Below, piece by piece: positions 62,537-64,000 of a DNA stretch of 64,000 nucleotides. The DNA lies in NCBI GenBank assembly GCA_019636195.1, contig JAHBYA010000004.1, forward strand, positions 305,437-369,436, in the 5' to 3' direction. Origin of the DNA: Planctomycetota bacterium (lineage in GTDB: Bacteria; Planctomycetota; UBA8742; UBA2392). The position numbers and the translations under genes were made by a program. Below the pieces are notes generated by a model. That model was not told the origin of the DNA, made no database searches, and was given only the letters and a program-made list of their open reading frames with translations. Numbering within the stretch: the stretch's first letter is position 1; each line of letters begins with the position of its first letter.

Positions 62537-63235
62537 CTATTGTTTCTGCACGCATTCCTGCTTCAGGTATTCCAGCAGGTCGTCGCGCCACTTGCGCTCA
62601 TAGCGCCCGAAGGTCAGCACGTTGCCGTCCTTGCCGATTACAACCGCCGTGGGCACGCCCAGCACGCCGTAGGCGTCTTCCACCTTGTTGCCCGCGTCGT
62701 GCGTGCTGATCCAGGTGCACTCGTTTGAGTCCAGGAACGCATTCTGGGAGTCCGGGTTGTCGTCGCTGCCTGTACCGACGCCAAGGATCAACACCTGCGA
62801 GCTTGCCTCGGCGTCAATCACCTTCATCAGCTTCCACAGGCTGCCGTTCTTGCGGCACGCCATCTTGCAGGTCGGGCACCAGCTCGCCCAGAAAAACAGC
62901 AGCACAGTCTTGCCCTTGAAGTCCGACAGCTTGACCGACTTGCCGGTGCGCGTGTCGGTCAGCGCAATCTCCGGCGGTGCGGCGCCGGTCTTCAGCAGGC
63001 CGCCTAGGTCGCTTGCCTGTGCAGCCGGCGGCAGCAGGCACACATCGCCGTTTTCCGGCTCAGGTTCCGGTTGCGAGTCTTTGGGCTTGTCGGTGGCGTT
63101 GGCAGGTTTGTCGGTGTTGGCCTTGGGCTGTGTTATCTCGCCGTTGGCTTGAGGCGAGTTGCGCTTGTGGGTGTTCTTGCAGCCGGCAAGCATCAGCAGG
63201 CACACCAGTGCGGGGATAATCCAGAAAGGGCGCAT
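62537..63235 (-). CDS. TlpA-like thioredoxin-fold lipoprotein (Cys form)
   Basis: The product is 232 residues from the ATG at 63235, with GGGAG upstream; frames upstream are not convincing. The lipobox is LAGC19, followed by a Pro/Lys/Asn-rich linker to about residue 60. The thioredoxin-like domain has the C-x2-C active site C120-P-T-C123 in LLFFWASWCPTCKMA, with cis-Pro near GVLGVPTAVV. It is the ordinary cysteine counterpart of the probable selenoprotein at 42128. It precedes the large kinase gene, and probably reduces or makes disulfides in the periplasm. Confidence 0.9.
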   Translation of the reverse strand: MRPFWIIPALVCLLMLAGCKNTHKRNSPQANGEITQPKANTDKPANATDKPKDSQPEPEPENGDVCLLPPAAQASDLGGLLKTGAAPPEIALTDTRTGKSVKLSDFKGKTVLLFFWASWCPTCKMACRKNGSLWKLMKVIDAEASSQVLILGVGTGSDDNPDSQNAFLDSNECTWISTHDAGNKVEDAYGVLGVPTAVVIGKDGNVLTFGRYERKWRDDLLEYLKQECVQKQ

Positions 63236-63356
63236 GGCAACTCCCGGGTTCGACGGCGCGTGAAGCGCGCAAATGTACATTAACGTGATCGGCTTTGGAA
63301 TCATGCCGGGCATGAGTCTCCCGGTGTGTACGGTGCAGACGCGCCACCGGATTTGT

Positions 63357-63905
63357 TCACGCCAGCAGCGCGGCAATCTTTTCCACGGCATCAAGCAGGC
63401 TGTGGGCCTTGTGGTCAGCCTCACCGCTGCCGTAATCGCTGGGCACCTGCAGCGTCACCAGTTGCGGGTGCGCGTCCTTGCCGGCCTGGTGGTCAATGTC
63501 GGCGTCGCCGACCATGAAGCTGCGCTCAAGTTCAATGCGAAAGTCGAGCGCTGCCTGGCGCAGCATGCCGCCACCGGGTTTGCGCCAGTCCGAGTCGCAT
63601 GTGTAGCGCGGATCGGTGCCCTCAGTCGGGTGAAACGGGCTGTAGTAGAAGGCGTCAATGCGGCCGCCGGACTCGCGTGCAACGTGCAGCGCGACTTCCG
63701 CGTTCACGCGCCGGACCTGCTGCTCGGTGATAAGCCCGCGTGCCACGGCGCTCTGGTTGGTGACGACGATCGTCAGCAGTTTCAGCTCGTTCAGGCGCTT
63801 GATCGCCTGCGCCGCACCGGGCAACAGCTCAATCATCGCCGGGTCGCCGCAATAGCCGACCTGCTTGTTGATCGTCCCGTCCCTGTCCAGAAAAACCGCG
63901 CGCAT
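63357..63905 (-). CDS. GmhB-like HAD phosphatase (D-glycero-D-manno-heptose bisphosphatase type)
   Basis: The product is 182 residues with the HAD motif I FLDRDGTINKQVGY (D7, D9), motif II IVVTNQSAVARGLI and the motif III/IV region MVGDADIDHQAGK. That organisation matches GmhB, which removes the C7 phosphate from heptose-1,7-bisphosphate for lipopolysaccharide or S-layer glycans. The zinc-binding cysteines usual in GmhB (C-x-H and C-x-C) are mostly absent here: SPFHPTEGTDPRYTCDSDWR keeps one His and one Cys. It could also be a histidinol-phosphate-type phosphatase. No other heptose gene is in the window. Confidence 0.8.
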   Translation of the reverse strand: MRAVFLDRDGTINKQVGYCGDPAMIELLPGAAQAIKRLNELKLLTIVVTNQSAVARGLITEQQVRRVNAEVALHVARESGGRIDAFYYSPFHPTEGTDPRYTCDSDWRKPGGGMLRQAALDFRIELERSFMVGDADIDHQAGKDAHPQLVTLQVPSDYGSGEADHKAHSLLDAVEKIAALLA

Positions 63906-63948
63906 ACCCCGATGTTGTCGAAGCCGCCGCCCCCGTCAACACTGCGTC

Positions 63949-63986
63949 AATCAAGAGCCCCCGCCATGGCGGGGGCTCACTTGATT
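63949..63986. terminator. Long hairpin upstream of the HAD phosphatase gene, probable terminator
   Basis: The 22-base perfect palindrome AGCCCCCGCCATGGCGGGGG with final CT (63956-63977) is flanked by an outer arm AATCAAG (63949-63955) and CTTGATT (63980-63986), with a two-base bulge. It lies upstream of the minus-strand gene at 63905, so it probably ends a minus-strand transcript entering from beyond the window. Confidence 0.65.
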
Positions 63987-64000
63987 CCTGCTGCTTGTTT

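Overview
This 64 kb window is GC-rich, gene-dense bacterial chromosome. No single marker fixes the taxon. The overall style suggests Planctomycetota or a near relative: a secreted protein built of prenyltransferase/squalene-cyclase-like repeats, an ECF sigma factor paired with an EF-hand membrane protein, Ser/Thr kinases (one with a C-terminal SUMF1/FGE-like domain), a caspase-like peptidase, and many secreted proteins of unknown function. This is an inference from gene content; no search was run.

Layout. 0-5 kb: small envelope proteins, a gene invaded by in-frame repeats, a cluster of seven perfect hairpins, and an ECF sigma/EF-hand anti-sigma-like pair. 5-18 kb: acyltransferase, ElbB-like protein, glycosyltransferase, gamma-glutamyltransferase, MATE exporter, and an AddA/AddB-type recombination helicase-nuclease pair. 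18-31 kb: FMN reductase, divergent Nramp-like transporter, a haem-oxygenase-fold diiron-type protein coupled to ferrochelatase, GT87-like enzyme, RimK/RCK_C fusion, response regulator, tRNA-Val(CAC), RNase III, MFS transporter and PabB. 31-43 kb: prenyltransferase-repeat protein, UvrB, ClpC and secreted unknowns. 43-53 kb: ABC-F ATPase, urocanate hydratase, a sensor histidine kinase with a coupled beta-propeller-like protein, and enolase. 53-63 kb: an accessory-looking signalling and protease island containing a papain-like protease, an HExxH metallopeptidase, two Ser/Thr kinases, a transmembrane caspase-like protein and a TlpA-like lipoprotein. A GmhB-like HAD phosphatase ends the window.

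The strongest unexpected signal is at 42128-43111 on the minus strand. Two adjacent same-frame ORFs form one secreted thioredoxin-fold protein if a single UGA is read as selenocysteine. That UGA sits exactly where the first cysteine of the CxxC motif belongs (giving N-U-G-P-C). It is followed by a stem-loop with a GUU apical loop beginning 18 nt downstream, which fits a bacterial SECIS. A normal cysteine relative (W-C-P-T-C) lies at 62.5 kb. A second theme is repeats: short GC-rich palindromic or word-like elements occur between genes and also in frame inside genes, notably the ABC-F ATPase and the unknown gene at 1251-2198.
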